64,000 bases of DNA from Pseudomonadota bacterium. Lineage in GTDB: Bacteria; Pseudomonadota; Gammaproteobacteria; Burkholderiales; Chitinibacteraceae. Below the pieces are notes generated by a model. That model was given only the letters and a program-made list of their open reading frames with translations, was not told the origin of the DNA and searched no databases. Of the stretch, positions 9,251 through 16,926 are shown one piece after another (position 1 is the first letter of the stretch; each line of letters begins with the position of its first letter). The DNA lies in assembly GCA_026399755.1 (NCBI GenBank), contig JAPLQI010000126.1:17685-81684 (forward strand). Direction: 5' to 3'. Position numbers and translations under genes: made by a program.

Positions 9251-9310
9251 GGGCGGGTGAAACCCGCCATTTTTCACGGATTTATACCTTAATTTGGCGG
9301 GTTTCACCCC
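9251..9310. repeat. Type C palindrome upstream of msrC
   Basis: Arms gggcgggtgaaacccgcc (9251-9268) and ggcgggtttcacccc (9296-9310) with each arm also self-complementary. It lies 30 bases before the msrC start. Confidence 0.75.
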
Positions 9311-9750
9311 ATATCAGCTAACCAATTAAGTATTCATTAACAAACAGCGAAAAAACATAATGACCACACTCTCTGCGCAGGGCTTTTTGAGTCCCCTTGA
9401 AACACGCCGAAGCGAGGAACAAGCGGGCGGGGTTTCTTTGATGCCTGTTTGAGCGAGCCTGCGAGCGAGTTCCGCAGCCGCCGCTCGATTGTCCGCAGAT
9501 GAGGGGCCTTCGTGTTTCGTGGGGCGGCCTTCTTTGGCTTCGTTTCTTGGCCGTTCAAGAAAGGAAGGCCCCCACGGTGGCTAACCGCTCCAAAATCAAC
9601 GTGCCGAAGGCACTAAAAAGGTCTTTTTGATTTTGATTAGCCAGTATGGGCTTTCACCCGCCCTACGATATTGCAAACATCCTAACAATAATTCCCTGCC
9701 TGTATCCAGTATGATGCTGTCAAATCTAGTCAGATCAACCCGAGACTTCC
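9311..9750. other. Gene-free stretch between msrC and the ABC genes
   Basis: Holds the right type D repeat (9392-9616) and a half type C arm (tttcacccgccctac, about 9651-9665). The remainder before 9751 is the likely promoter region for the ABC exporter genes. No convincing gene is present. Confidence 0.6.
9392..9616. repeat. Type D long repeat, right inverted copy
   Basis: Inverted relative to 6292-6504: starts tccccttgaaacacgccg, contains ggggccttcgtgtttcg, ttggcttcgtttcttggcc, caagaaaggaagg and ends cgtgccgaaggcacta. Blocks are well conserved while the sequence between them has drifted. Confidence 0.75.
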
Positions 9751-10665
9751 ATGATCCAAATTTCTGGCCTTACCTTTGATTACCCCGGCCACCGGACGCT
9801 AAATCAATTGAATCTGAGTGTAGAGCGTGGCAGCGTTACGGCGCTGGTAGGTGCCAATGGCGCGGGAAAAACCACCTTAATGCGCTGCATTGCCGGCCTT
9901 GAAACGCCGCTTTCTGGCTCGATTGCTGTGGCGGGCTTAGATGTACAGGAAGAGCCACGCGCGGTGCATCGGCAGATGGGCTATTTATCAGATTTCTTTG
10001 GCCTTTACCAAGATTTAACCGTGGCGCAGTGTTTAGAATACGCAGCGGCATCGCAAGGCTTGGCTAAAGAGGCGATTGCAGCCGCCATCAATAACACTGC
10101 GCAGCGCTTGTCTTTACAAGATCGCTTGGGGCAAAAAGCCAGTAGCTTGTCGCGAGGTTTACGTCAACGGGTGGCGATTGGGCAGGCGATTATTCATGCT
10201 CCGCAGGTATTGCTACTGGACGAGCCCGCGTCAGGCCTAGACCCAGAGGCGCGTAATGAGCTGGCGATATTATTCAGGCAACTGCAAGCCAGCGGCATGA
10301 CGCTCTTGGTGTCGTCGCATATTTTGGCTGAGCTGGAAGCCTATTCCAGCCATATGCTGGTGCTAAAAGACGGAAAAATCCTCGAGCACCGCGCGCTCGG
10401 CTCACATGGCATAAGCAGCAGAGCCTTGCAACTCAGTCTGGCCAGCCCCAATCCGCAACTTGCCCAAATACTAGGCGGCCATTCCAAAGTTGCACTCAGC
10501 AAACATCAGGACAATCACGCCGAGTTTGATTTCAGCGGCACAAGCGATGAGCAGGCCCAATTACTGGCAGAGCTGATCCAATCCGGCCTCGCCATCAGCA
10601 GCTTTGGCGAACAGAATTTACAGCAAGCTTATCTGCGCACCATCGCCAGTAAGGACACAAAATGA
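9751..10665 (+). CDS. ABC transporter ATP-binding protein
   Basis: A 304-residue ATPase of an ABC exporter (CcmA/NatA-like). It has Walker A GANGAGKTT near residue 36, a Q-loop region with GYLSDFFGLYQDLT, the signature LSRGLRQRV, Walker B VLLLDEPASGLDP and the H-loop SSHIL. The C-terminal 80 residues are an extra domain of the kind seen in drug or lipid exporters. It ends in ATGA, which overlaps a short remnant frame, and the permease follows within 90 bases. The substrate cannot be read from the sequence. Confidence 0.93.
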   Translation: MIQISGLTFDYPGHRTLNQLNLSVERGSVTALVGANGAGKTTLMRCIAGLETPLSGSIAVAGLDVQEEPRAVHRQMGYLSDFFGLYQDLTVAQCLEYAAASQGLAKEAIAAAINNTAQRLSLQDRLGQKASSLSRGLRQRVAIGQAIIHAPQVLLLDEPASGLDPEARNELAILFRQLQASGMTLLVSSHILAELEAYSSHMLVLKDGKILEHRALGSHGISSRALQLSLASPNPQLAQILGGHSKVALSKHQDNHAEFDFSGTSDEQAQLLAELIQSGLAISSFGEQNLQQAYLRTIASKDTK

Positions 10666-10754
10666 ATCCCGAATTCAAACATCATCTACGCCTAAGTTTT
10701 TGCGGGCAAAACTTGCTGAAAGTTTTCCTACGCACCAAGAAGGAAACGATATGA
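10662..10754 (+). pseudogene. 30-codon remnant duplicating the permease start
   Basis: An ATG at 10662 overlaps the ABC ATPase stop (ATGA), and its frame ends in a TGA at 10752-10754 that overlaps the permease ATG at 10751, again as ATGA. Its first 13 codons (MNPEFKHHLRLSF) closely copy the permease start (MNPEFKRNIWLSF) and the DNA matches well over about 35 bases. After that it diverges. It looks like the stump of a deleted or duplicated permease gene that keeps translation coupled across the junction. Confidence 0.6.
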
Positions 10755-12010
10755 ATCCTGAATTCAAACGCAATATCTGGCTAAGCTTTTCTATGCCACG
10801 CTTAATTGGCATGCCAGCTATCCTTGCGCTGATTTTTTTAGCGGTAGGAATGAACACCGAATTAAGCAAGCTGGGCAGCACCGCGGTGGCGCTCTTTGTG
10901 GGGATAGTCTGGCTGTGGGGCACAAAAAATGCTGCCTCAGCCATTGGTGACGAGCAGCGCGATCACACATGGGATCAGCAAAGAATGAGTGCGCTTAGCC
11001 CATGGGAAATGACTTGGGGCAAGCTATTTGGCGCAACGCTGTTTAATTGGTATGGCGGCGTACTCTGCCTGCTAATGCTGCTGGTAGCAGAGCTGCCAAG
11101 CAGCCCAATCAATGCCATTAGCAAGGCGCTATCAATGGTTGCCATCGGCCTTTTGCTACATGGCACGGCGCTGGTGATCAATCTGCAACTGGGGCAATCC
11201 GATCTGGCCCAAAACCGCCGAGGCAGCTTTAATTTGCTGCTGGCCATCCCCGCTTTTTTTATGATGCCCAATCTGTTTGAGATGAGCGATACGCCGATTA
11301 GCTGGTGGAATATCCCCTTTATGCCGCAGCAATTTCAACTACTGGCGGGCTCTTTCTTTGCATTTTGTAGTGTGTTTGCAGCATGGCGGCTCATGCAAAA
11401 TGCGCTGCAAGTACGCACATGTCCATGGGCATGGCCGCTGTTTGCCTGCCTGCTGGCCGCTTTCTTTGCTGGTTTTAAACATGATCAGCTGGCAATGCTC
11501 GGGCTGATTATTTGCAGCGTGATGACATATGCCATGCTCTTTGCAGAGCCTAATAGCTATACCGTTTGGCAACGGGTCATCACCCGTATTCAAAGCCAGA
11601 ACTGGCACGGCGCACTGATCAATCTGCCGCTCTGGCCAACGACCTTGCTGCTGTCTTTTGTTTTTGCTCTGCTGGCTACGGGATCGGGTGTAGACGAATT
11701 CCCCATACTGAGCAGCACCCCACTCGCCATCGCCCTGATCTTGCTGAGGGACAGCGCCATCTGCTTATTCCTCGCATTGAATAGCAATAGCAAACGGCTG
11801 CTCGCCAGTAGCCTGCTCTATCTGGCCATTATCAACGGCCTGCTGCCCTTCTTAGCCCACAGCAGCGGGCTGGAAAGCTTGGCCTCTATCCTGATGCCGA
11901 TCAGCCACACATCAGCGATTGCCAGCATTTTAATCAGCTCAATCCACGCGGCAATCGCCATTGCCTTGGTGGTTTGGAGGTGGCAGGTGGTGGTAAAGCA
12001 AAAGAATTGA
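10751..12010 (+). CDS. ABC transporter permease
   Basis: A 419-residue polytopic membrane protein with many hydrophobic segments along its whole length, for example near residues 18-55, 105-140, 160-215 and 270-415. The start at 10751 has the aaggaaa ribosome site and avoids a long overlap with the ATPase. It pairs with the upstream ATPase as one exporter. No substrate-specific motif was recognised, so the transported compound is unknown. Confidence 0.85.
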   Translation: MNPEFKRNIWLSFSMPRLIGMPAILALIFLAVGMNTELSKLGSTAVALFVGIVWLWGTKNAASAIGDEQRDHTWDQQRMSALSPWEMTWGKLFGATLFNWYGGVLCLLMLLVAELPSSPINAISKALSMVAIGLLLHGTALVINLQLGQSDLAQNRRGSFNLLLAIPAFFMMPNLFEMSDTPISWWNIPFMPQQFQLLAGSFFAFCSVFAAWRLMQNALQVRTCPWAWPLFACLLAAFFAGFKHDQLAMLGLIICSVMTYAMLFAEPNSYTVWQRVITRIQSQNWHGALINLPLWPTTLLLSFVFALLATGSGVDEFPILSSTPLAIALILLRDSAICLFLALNSNSKRLLASSLLYLAIINGLLPFLAHSSGLESLASILMPISHTSAIASILISSIHAAIAIALVVWRWQVVVKQKN

Positions 12011-12021
12011 TGTCGCCTTTT

Positions 12022-12057
12022 TAGCTACGAACGTAGCTTTAAAAGCTACGTTCGAGC
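12022..12057. terminator. Convergent hairpin terminator
   Basis: cgaacgtagcttt (12028-12040) and aaagctacgttcg (12042-12054) form a perfect 13-bp stem with a single-base centre, between the convergent permease and nth genes. A t-run precedes it (cctttttag), fitting transcription from the minus strand poorly and the plus strand weakly, so its exact mode is inferred. Confidence 0.6.
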
Positions 12058-12072
12058 AAAGGAGTATTCGCA

Positions 12073-12723
12073 TTACCGCCCCGGTGGCGGAGTGATTTGT
12101 TTGGATTTGTAATCGCACACATCATTCACCACACAGCTCCAACACTCGGGTTTACGCGCTTTGCATACGTAGCGGCCGTGCAGAATCAGCCAGTGGTGGG
12201 CATTGAGTTTGAATTCGTTGGGGGTGGCTTTGAGTAGCTTTTCTTCGACAACTTTTACGTCTTTACCCGGCGCTAAGCCGGTGCGGTTGGATACGCGGAA
12301 GATATGCGTGTCGACCGCAATGGTCGGTATGCCAAACGCCGTGTTCATCACCACATTGGCGGTTTTCCGGCCTACACCTGGCAGTGCTTCGAGTGACTCT
12401 CTGTCTTGCGGTACTTCACTGCCGTGCAAATCGACCAGCATCTGACAGGTTTGCAGCAGATGCTTGGCCTTGCTGTGATAGAGACCGATGGTGGCGATAT
12501 AGGATTCAAGCCCCTCTAGCCCCAGCGCCAGAATACTTTCTGGGGTGTTAGCAACGGGGAACAAACGCTTGGTGGCTTTGTTAACACCTACATCGGTGGC
12601 CTGAGCAGAAAGCAAAACAGCGGCAAGCAGCTCAAATGGCGTGCTGTAGTTCAGCTCGGTAGTGGGATTGGGGTCTAGGTCGGCAAGACGTTGATAAAAA
12701 ATGCGCCGGGTTTCTTTATTCAT
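12073..12723 (-). CDS. nth: Endonuclease III
   Basis: A 216-residue DNA glycosylase/AP lyase that removes oxidised pyrimidines in base excision repair. It has the helix-hairpin-helix LEALPGVGRKTANVV carrying the catalytic Lys, the catalytic Asp in VDTHIFRVSNR, and a 4Fe-4S site from CKARKPECWSCVVNDVC (C-x6-C-x2-C-x5-C). It overlaps the DUF2164 gene by ATGA, and lies at the end of the rsx cluster as in E. coli. Confidence 0.97.
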   Translation of the reverse strand: MNKETRRIFYQRLADLDPNPTTELNYSTPFELLAAVLLSAQATDVGVNKATKRLFPVANTPESILALGLEGLESYIATIGLYHSKAKHLLQTCQMLVDLHGSEVPQDRESLEALPGVGRKTANVVMNTAFGIPTIAVDTHIFRVSNRTGLAPGKDVKVVEEKLLKATPNEFKLNAHHWLILHGRYVCKARKPECWSCVVNDVCDYKSKQITPPPGR

Positions 12724-12971
12724 TTTTTATTCCAGAAATTCATTTCTGGCTCAAAACAGCTACCCGGCATATCCAAGGCTTTGTCTTGCATATAGGCCTG
12801 CGCATCAGCGATGGCTTGGTTGTAAACACTAGGGCCGATTTCCTGCATAAAGAAATCCAATAACTGCGCTGCCTGCAAACCACCAATCGGCTCATCCATA
12901 TTGGCATCAAAATAACGGCAAATAGACTTCACTAATAATGCTTCAGCTTCTTTAGATATTTTTAATGCCAT
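12720..12971 (-). CDS. DUF2164 family protein
   Basis: An 83-residue cytoplasmic protein of the DUF2164 family, recognised from ISKEAEALLVKSICRYF, LLDFFMQEIGPSVYNQAIADA and the family spacing. The family has no established function that I know. Its TGA overlaps the nth ATG (ATGA), so the two are co-translated. It is the first gene after a type C palindrome in the rsx-nth cluster. Confidence 0.85.
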   Translation of the reverse strand: MALKISKEAEALLVKSICRYFDANMDEPIGGLQAAQLLDFFMQEIGPSVYNQAIADAQAYMQDKALDMPGSCFEPEMNFWNKK

Positions 12972-13007
12972 GGGATACCTGTTTATATTAATTTAGAAAA
13001 ACCCACC

Positions 13008-13076
13008 GTAGGGCGGGTGAAACCCGCCGATTTCATCGCTTTTCATGCCTAAGGTTGGCGGGTTTCACCCGCCCTA
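13008..13076. repeat. Type C palindrome
   Basis: The arm gtagggcgggtgaaacccg begins at 13008 and its inverted copy ends at 13076, with each arm self-complementary, about 45 bases after the small membrane protein stop and before DUF2164. Confidence 0.8.
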
Positions 13077-13121
13077 CAAAAGATGTATGCCCATCCTTAG
13101 CTTAACTTGATGTCTAGCATA

Positions 13122-13322
13122 CTAACTATCATCATCAGACCTATCGTCCCACTCATCCCAAGGTGCGCTCATCACTTGGTAGTAGTAATACATCGCTACA
13201 ACGAGAGCCACTATGCCCAAAATCAACACCACCAGCTTGCCCCAAAAGCCTATGCTCATCAGCCACCAAACCAAGCAGGCCAGCAGCAGATAGGCCAGCC
13301 ACTCAGTGACTCGGCACAGCAT
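13122..13322 (-). CDS. Small two-helix membrane protein after rsxE
   Basis: A 66-residue protein with two hydrophobic segments (about 7-24 and 28-46) and a very acidic tail (DEWDDRSDDDS). It overlaps the end of rsxE by 20 bases and lies between rsxE and DUF2164-nth, so it may be part of the rsx transcript. No family was recognised. The start is uncertain: no ribosome site is evident, and the Met at codon 22 is an alternative. Overlap with rsxE and the membrane-protein character support it being real. Confidence 0.55.
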   Translation of the reverse strand: MLCRVTEWLAYLLLACLVWWLMSIGFWGKLVVLILGIVALVVAMYYYYQVMSAPWDEWDDRSDDDS

Positions 13323-13983
13323 CTGCTAGCCGTTCAAGTTGTGCCTTGGCAGCGGCTCTTTTATCTATTGCGGTTTTGCATGCAATCAAGAGCCCAAGGC
13401 CGATAAATGCGCCGGGGGGAAGGATGGCGAGCAAAAACTGGTAATGCATATCGGCGGGGATAATATAAATCGTCCATGCTTTGGCAGCGGGGCCAAACAC
13501 CAGATCGATGCCTGATAGCAATGTGCCCTTGCCCACCAGCTCGCGCATCCCGCCCAACACCGCCAGCACCATGGTCAAGCCAATGCCCATAAAGAAACCA
13601 TCGAGGGCCGAGTCCCAAACGCTATTGCGAGAGGCAAAGGCTTCGGCGCGTGCCAGCACAATGCAGTTAGTGGTAATCAGCGGAATAAATATCCCCAGCA
13701 CCACATACAGGCCATGCGCGTAGGCGTTGAACAGCAAATCAACCACGGTAACTAGCGCGGCGATGATCAAAATAAAAATCGGGCTGCGTAATTCATTGGG
13801 CACAAATTGCCGGATTGCTGCAATGGCCGCGCCAGAAAGCAGCATCACCATACTGGTCGCTAATCCTAGCGACACGCCGTTCACAATATTGCTGGAAACC
13901 ACCAACACGGGGCACATGCCTAAAACCTGCACCAAACCCGCGTTCTGCTTCCAGATGCTATTGCTGATAATTTCTTTGCTCAC
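13303..13983 (-). CDS. rsxE: Rsx/Rnf electron transport complex subunit E
   Basis: A 226-residue integral membrane subunit of the Rnf/Rsx complex, which couples electron flow between ferredoxin/NADH and ion gradients or, in E. coli, keeps SoxR reduced. It has about six hydrophobic segments. The paired motif LVQVLGMCPVLVVSSN is the RnfA/E family hallmark and is mirrored in RsxA ([13 protein letters not shown]). It is the last of the six core subunits, transcribed A-B-C-D-G-E. The C-terminal tail carries a Lys/Ala-rich stretch. Confidence 0.95.
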   Translation of the reverse strand: MSKEIISNSIWKQNAGLVQVLGMCPVLVVSSNIVNGVSLGLATSMVMLLSGAAIAAIRQFVPNELRSPIFILIIAALVTVVDLLFNAYAHGLYVVLGIFIPLITTNCIVLARAEAFASRNSVWDSALDGFFMGIGLTMVLAVLGGMRELVGKGTLLSGIDLVFGPAAKAWTIYIIPADMHYQFLLAILPPGAFIGLGLLIACKTAIDKRAAAKAQLERLADAVPSH

Positions 13984-14045
13984 TTGCTACTCCATGACGT
14001 GATGCAATTAAAACCGCAAAGTCTAAGGGGAAAATCTAATACAGA

Positions 14046-14342
14046 TCTGTAGACACAGAGAACGGGAAGGGCACAGAGCACACTGAGAAAACCTAAAAAG
14101 AGAATTGGCATAAAAGCTTGCCCTAAGCGCATCAAACCACTCACTAGCAAACATCGAATCATCGTAGGGCGGGTGCAACCCGCGTGTTTTTCAGCATGAC
14201 TCGCGGGTTGCACCCGCCCTACAAAAAATGCCATACATATTATTAGCTTTAGTGCGGCCTATAGCGGGCATAAAAATACCCCACCCTTCATGACTTTTCT
14301 CAGTGTGCTCTGTGTTCTTATTTAGCTCTGTGTCTACAGATT
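14046..14342. repeat. Type A inverted repeat enclosing a type C palindrome
   Basis: The left arm has ctgtagacacagagaacggg and cacagagcacactgagaaaa; the right arm has ttttctcagtgtgctctgtg and ctctgtgtctacagattttg. It ends about 4 bases after the rsxG stop (14346). The loop holds another repeat. Confidence 0.8.
14164..14222. repeat. Type C palindrome inside the type A repeat
   Basis: gtagggcgggtgcaacccgcg with an inverted cgcgggttgcacccgcccta copy, a g-to-c variant of the usual gtgaaac arm. The paired change gtgcaac/gttgcac keeps the arms complementary. Confidence 0.75.
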
Positions 14343-14345
14343 TTG

Positions 14346-14975
14346 TTAATTCACCGTACTCCAAAGCTGAGGCTTGCTGGCCACGTATTCCAATACTCGT
14401 TTTACCGCTGCGGTCACGGCACGCGGGCTGATGGTGGCGCCGGCCATATAATCAAAGCCACCGCCGTCTTTTTTAACTTTCCACGCTGCTGCATTTTGGG
14501 CGTTCAGCTCTTTGCCTTTAAATTGCTCTATCCAAGGCGATTTGGCCGCGTCGATATAATCCCCCAAGCCCGGCGTTTCCTTATGCGCTACAACGCGCAC
14601 GCCCAGCACTTGGCCGTCAATATCCACGCCAACCAGCAATTTAATCTTGCCCGCATAGCCATCTGGTGCGGTGGCTTCAAACACGGCGGCGACTGTTTTA
14701 CCGGCTTTTTTAGCTAAGTAAAAAGCACTCTCGCCTTCGTTACCCAAAGCTTTACCGTCCGCTACTGACAAGGCGTGGGCGTCTTTCAGCAGATTATTAT
14801 CAAAGCTTTTCGCTGGCAGCACTTGGGCAATCAGCGCCACTTTAGCTTTTTCTTCATTAAACAAAACTTTCTTGCGGGTCAGCTGATAAGTGCCTGCCAT
14901 TAAGGCCGTAAACACCACCGCAAACAAAAACAGCGTCGCCGCACCACGTACCCCATTGGCAAACATGGTTTTCAT
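14346..14975 (-). CDS. rsxG: Rsx/Rnf electron transport complex subunit G
   Basis: A 209-residue periplasmic subunit anchored by one N-terminal segment (about residues 10-30). RnfG binds FMN covalently by a Thr in a GATxSxxAV motif; here it is AGATISPRAVTAAV near residue 180, so the attachment site is kept. It lies between rsxD and rsxE, and is separated from each by large repeats. Confidence 0.94.
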   Translation of the reverse strand: MKTMFANGVRGAATLFLFAVVFTALMAGTYQLTRKKVLFNEEKAKVALIAQVLPAKSFDNNLLKDAHALSVADGKALGNEGESAFYLAKKAGKTVAAVFEATAPDGYAGKIKLLVGVDIDGQVLGVRVVAHKETPGLGDYIDAAKSPWIEQFKGKELNAQNAAAWKVKKDGGGFDYMAGATISPRAVTAAVKRVLEYVASKPQLWSTVN

Positions 14976-15057
14976 TTATTTCTCCAAAATAGCTACAAGC
15001 GCAACCCAAATCTTGAAACACTTAACTCTTACAGACCACTAACACAGCAAAAATTAT

Positions 15058-15272
15058 AAAACCCACACCTTGAACCACGGAGGAAAAGGAGAGCACGGAG
15101 TTTCACGGAGAAAAACAAATCATATTTATAACAGTCAGTTTCATTAAAGAAACTCGCCGTTTAAACACAGAAGGAATGCAATTGGCATTAACTCTTGTGT
15201 TAACTCAAGGAATCGATTTTCTCCGTGTAACTCTGTGTCCTCCGTGCTCTCCGTGGTTCAAGATTTGGGTTT
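15058..15272. repeat. Type B inverted repeat after rsxD
   Basis: The left arm (aaacccacaccttgaaccac, then cggaggaaaaggagagcacg) and right arm (ctccgtgctctccgtggttc, then aagatttgggttt) are inverted copies. Arms consist of cacggagga-like units of about 9 bases. It stops 2 bases after the rsxD stop at 15275. Confidence 0.8.
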
Positions 15273-15274
15273 GT

Positions 15275-16291
15275 TTATTTCGCTTTGCGCCCAAAGACCG
15301 GCGGTTGGGTGTATTGGTCGATAAAGGGCGTGGCGATATTCATGATCAATACTGCAAACGCCACACCATCCGGATAAGCACCAAACACGCGGATCATATA
15401 GGTCAGCACGCCTGCCAAGGCGGCAAAGATCAGTCTGCCGCGTGGTGTAGTTGGCGCAGTAACCGGATCACTCACAATAAAAAACGCACCTAAGATGGCC
15501 GCGCCACTAAATAGATGAAACCACGGCGGGCTGAAATGGGCGGGGTCCAAGCCATAAAACAGCGTGGCGGTCAGCATAAATGCGCCGAGAAAACCCACAG
15601 GAATTTGCCATGGGATCAGCTTAGACCAGAGCAAATATAGCCCCCCCAGCAAAAATCCCACCGCAGCCCATTCGCTGCCAACCCCTGCTACCGCGCCAAA
15701 AATAGGCTGCTGAAAAATATCGCTTAAAGCATGTTGCTGAAGTAGCGCCGTTTTAACCGTATCCAGCGGTGTAGCAGAAGCCATGGCGTCAAAGGCTTGC
15801 GGAAACTGGCCGCTAAAAATGGTGAAGATCTGAGCCAAGCTATCCAGATGCGGCATATCCAGCGGCAAAGGGGCTGCCCAGCGCGACATTTGCGCGGGGA
15901 AAGACACAATCATCACCGCAAAACCCACCATGGCTGGGTTAAACGGATTCTGCCCCAAGCCACCGTAGAGATGCTTGGCTAAGCAAATGGCAATTAAAGT
16001 GGCCAGCACCACCATCCACCATGGGGCAAGCGGCGGCATAGAGAGCGCCAGCAAAACCGCCGTAACCGCTGCCGAGCCATCACAGATAAAAGGTTTAATT
16101 GGATAGTTACGCAGCTTTAAACAAGCCGCCTCGGCCAGCAAGGCCGTGCCAAGAGCCAGCGCAATTTGCACCAGCACGCCCACGCCAAAAGCCCAAGTCA
16201 GCGCAATAATCCCCGGCAACAAAGCCGCAGCCACTTTAAGCATGACAACTTGCAAAGGCGTCGGTTTAATAAAAAAGGGCGATGTGTTCAT
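15275..16291 (-). CDS. rsxD: Rsx/Rnf electron transport complex subunit D
   Basis: A 338-residue membrane subunit with many transmembrane segments. The covalent FMN site of RnfD is a Thr in a SATPLDTVKT motif, found near residue 172. It also has the PFICDGSAAVTAVLLALSMP and GLGQNPFNPAMVG stretches of the NqrB/RnfD family. It follows the ParB-like gene, with a 239-base gap that holds a repeat. Confidence 0.96.
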   Translation of the reverse strand: MNTSPFFIKPTPLQVVMLKVAAALLPGIIALTWAFGVGVLVQIALALGTALLAEAACLKLRNYPIKPFICDGSAAVTAVLLALSMPPLAPWWMVVLATLIAICLAKHLYGGLGQNPFNPAMVGFAVMIVSFPAQMSRWAAPLPLDMPHLDSLAQIFTIFSGQFPQAFDAMASATPLDTVKTALLQQHALSDIFQQPIFGAVAGVGSEWAAVGFLLGGLYLLWSKLIPWQIPVGFLGAFMLTATLFYGLDPAHFSPPWFHLFSGAAILGAFFIVSDPVTAPTTPRGRLIFAALAGVLTYMIRVFGAYPDGVAFAVLIMNIATPFIDQYTQPPVFGRKAK

Positions 16292-16320
16292 TTGATTCCA
16301 AAAAAGTAAAAACTGAGCAA

Positions 16321-16514
16321 AAACCTAAAAGCTGTAGACACCGAGAACACAGAGTTTAAAAACAGAACACGGAGAAATCATAAGTAGAAAACTAGCGTTT
16401 GTTCGCACCTTATAGCTCTGAAAATATTCAAAGCACAAAAAGATTTTTAACAAATGCTTTTCTCCGTGAAACTCCGTGTTCTCTGTGCCCTCCGTGTTTC
16501 AAGATGTGGGTTTT
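16321..16514. repeat. Hybrid type A/B inverted repeat
   Basis: The left arm has the type A start (gctgtagacaccgagaacac) and the right arm the type B end (ctccgtgtttcaagatgtgg). Arms still pair through cacggag/ctccgtg units. It ends 16 bases after the ParB-like stop. It suggests A and B are versions of one element. Confidence 0.7.
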
Positions 16515-16530
16515 ATTCGCATCACACCTG

Positions 16531-16926
16531 CTAATAAGGCAAATCATCCGCATCGATGCCGATAAAATCGGGTTCTGGATCTTGGCTAAACTGCACCGCC
16601 TTAATTTCTGTATGACCTTGCATCAAGGCTTTCGCCACCCTGTGCATGCCGTCCATTACCCTGCCGTTTTGCGACAAAATAATAGGAAAACGCAGATCTG
16701 TTTCATTGATAAATTTGGCGTGCTCAGAAATAGCCCGGCAAGTTGGTGCAGCTCCACCCTCGTCAAACCAGTAACTCTGGTCTAACTCCGCAATCTGCTC
16801 CAGCGGTACGCTAATCACGGCAAATTCGGCGCTCAGCTTAATCAGCCTGTGCACATCCCAAGCCTTTAAGCCATGCTCTGATCCACGTAAATGATATTGC
16901 TTTCGCATCGACTCAAGATCATTCAT
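16531..16926 (-). CDS. ParB-like domain protein within the rsx operon
   Basis: A 131-residue protein starting at 16926, overlapping the end of rsxC by 8 bases. The C-terminal half has RFPIILSQNGRVMDGMHRVAKAL, a pattern like the ParB/Srx nuclease-fold motif (DGxHRxxAxxxxG). The N-terminal half is charged and helical. No partition partner or DNA-binding helix-turn-helix region follows, so a partition role is unlikely. It is translated with the rsx mRNA, splitting rsxC from rsxD. Its role is unknown. No rsx-linked ParB-like protein is known to me. Confidence 0.75.
   Translation of the reverse strand: MNDLESMRKQYHLRGSEHGLKAWDVHRLIKLSAEFAVISVPLEQIAELDQSYWFDEGGAAPTCRAISEHAKFINETDLRFPIILSQNGRVMDGMHRVAKALMQGHTEIKAVQFSQDPEPDFIGIDADDLPY

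Larger units (their letters stand above)
13984..14345. other. rsxE-rsxG gap with nested repeats
   Basis: The 362-base gap contains a type A inverted repeat whose arms (14046-14092 and 14291-14342) enclose a type C palindrome at 14164-14222. No convincing gene lies here; the open frame across it is made of repeat sequence. Confidence 0.75.

Noticed and set aside
13980..14234. 84-codon frame between rsxE and rsxG
   Set aside because: It is made of type A and type C repeat arms; its codons come from palindromes.
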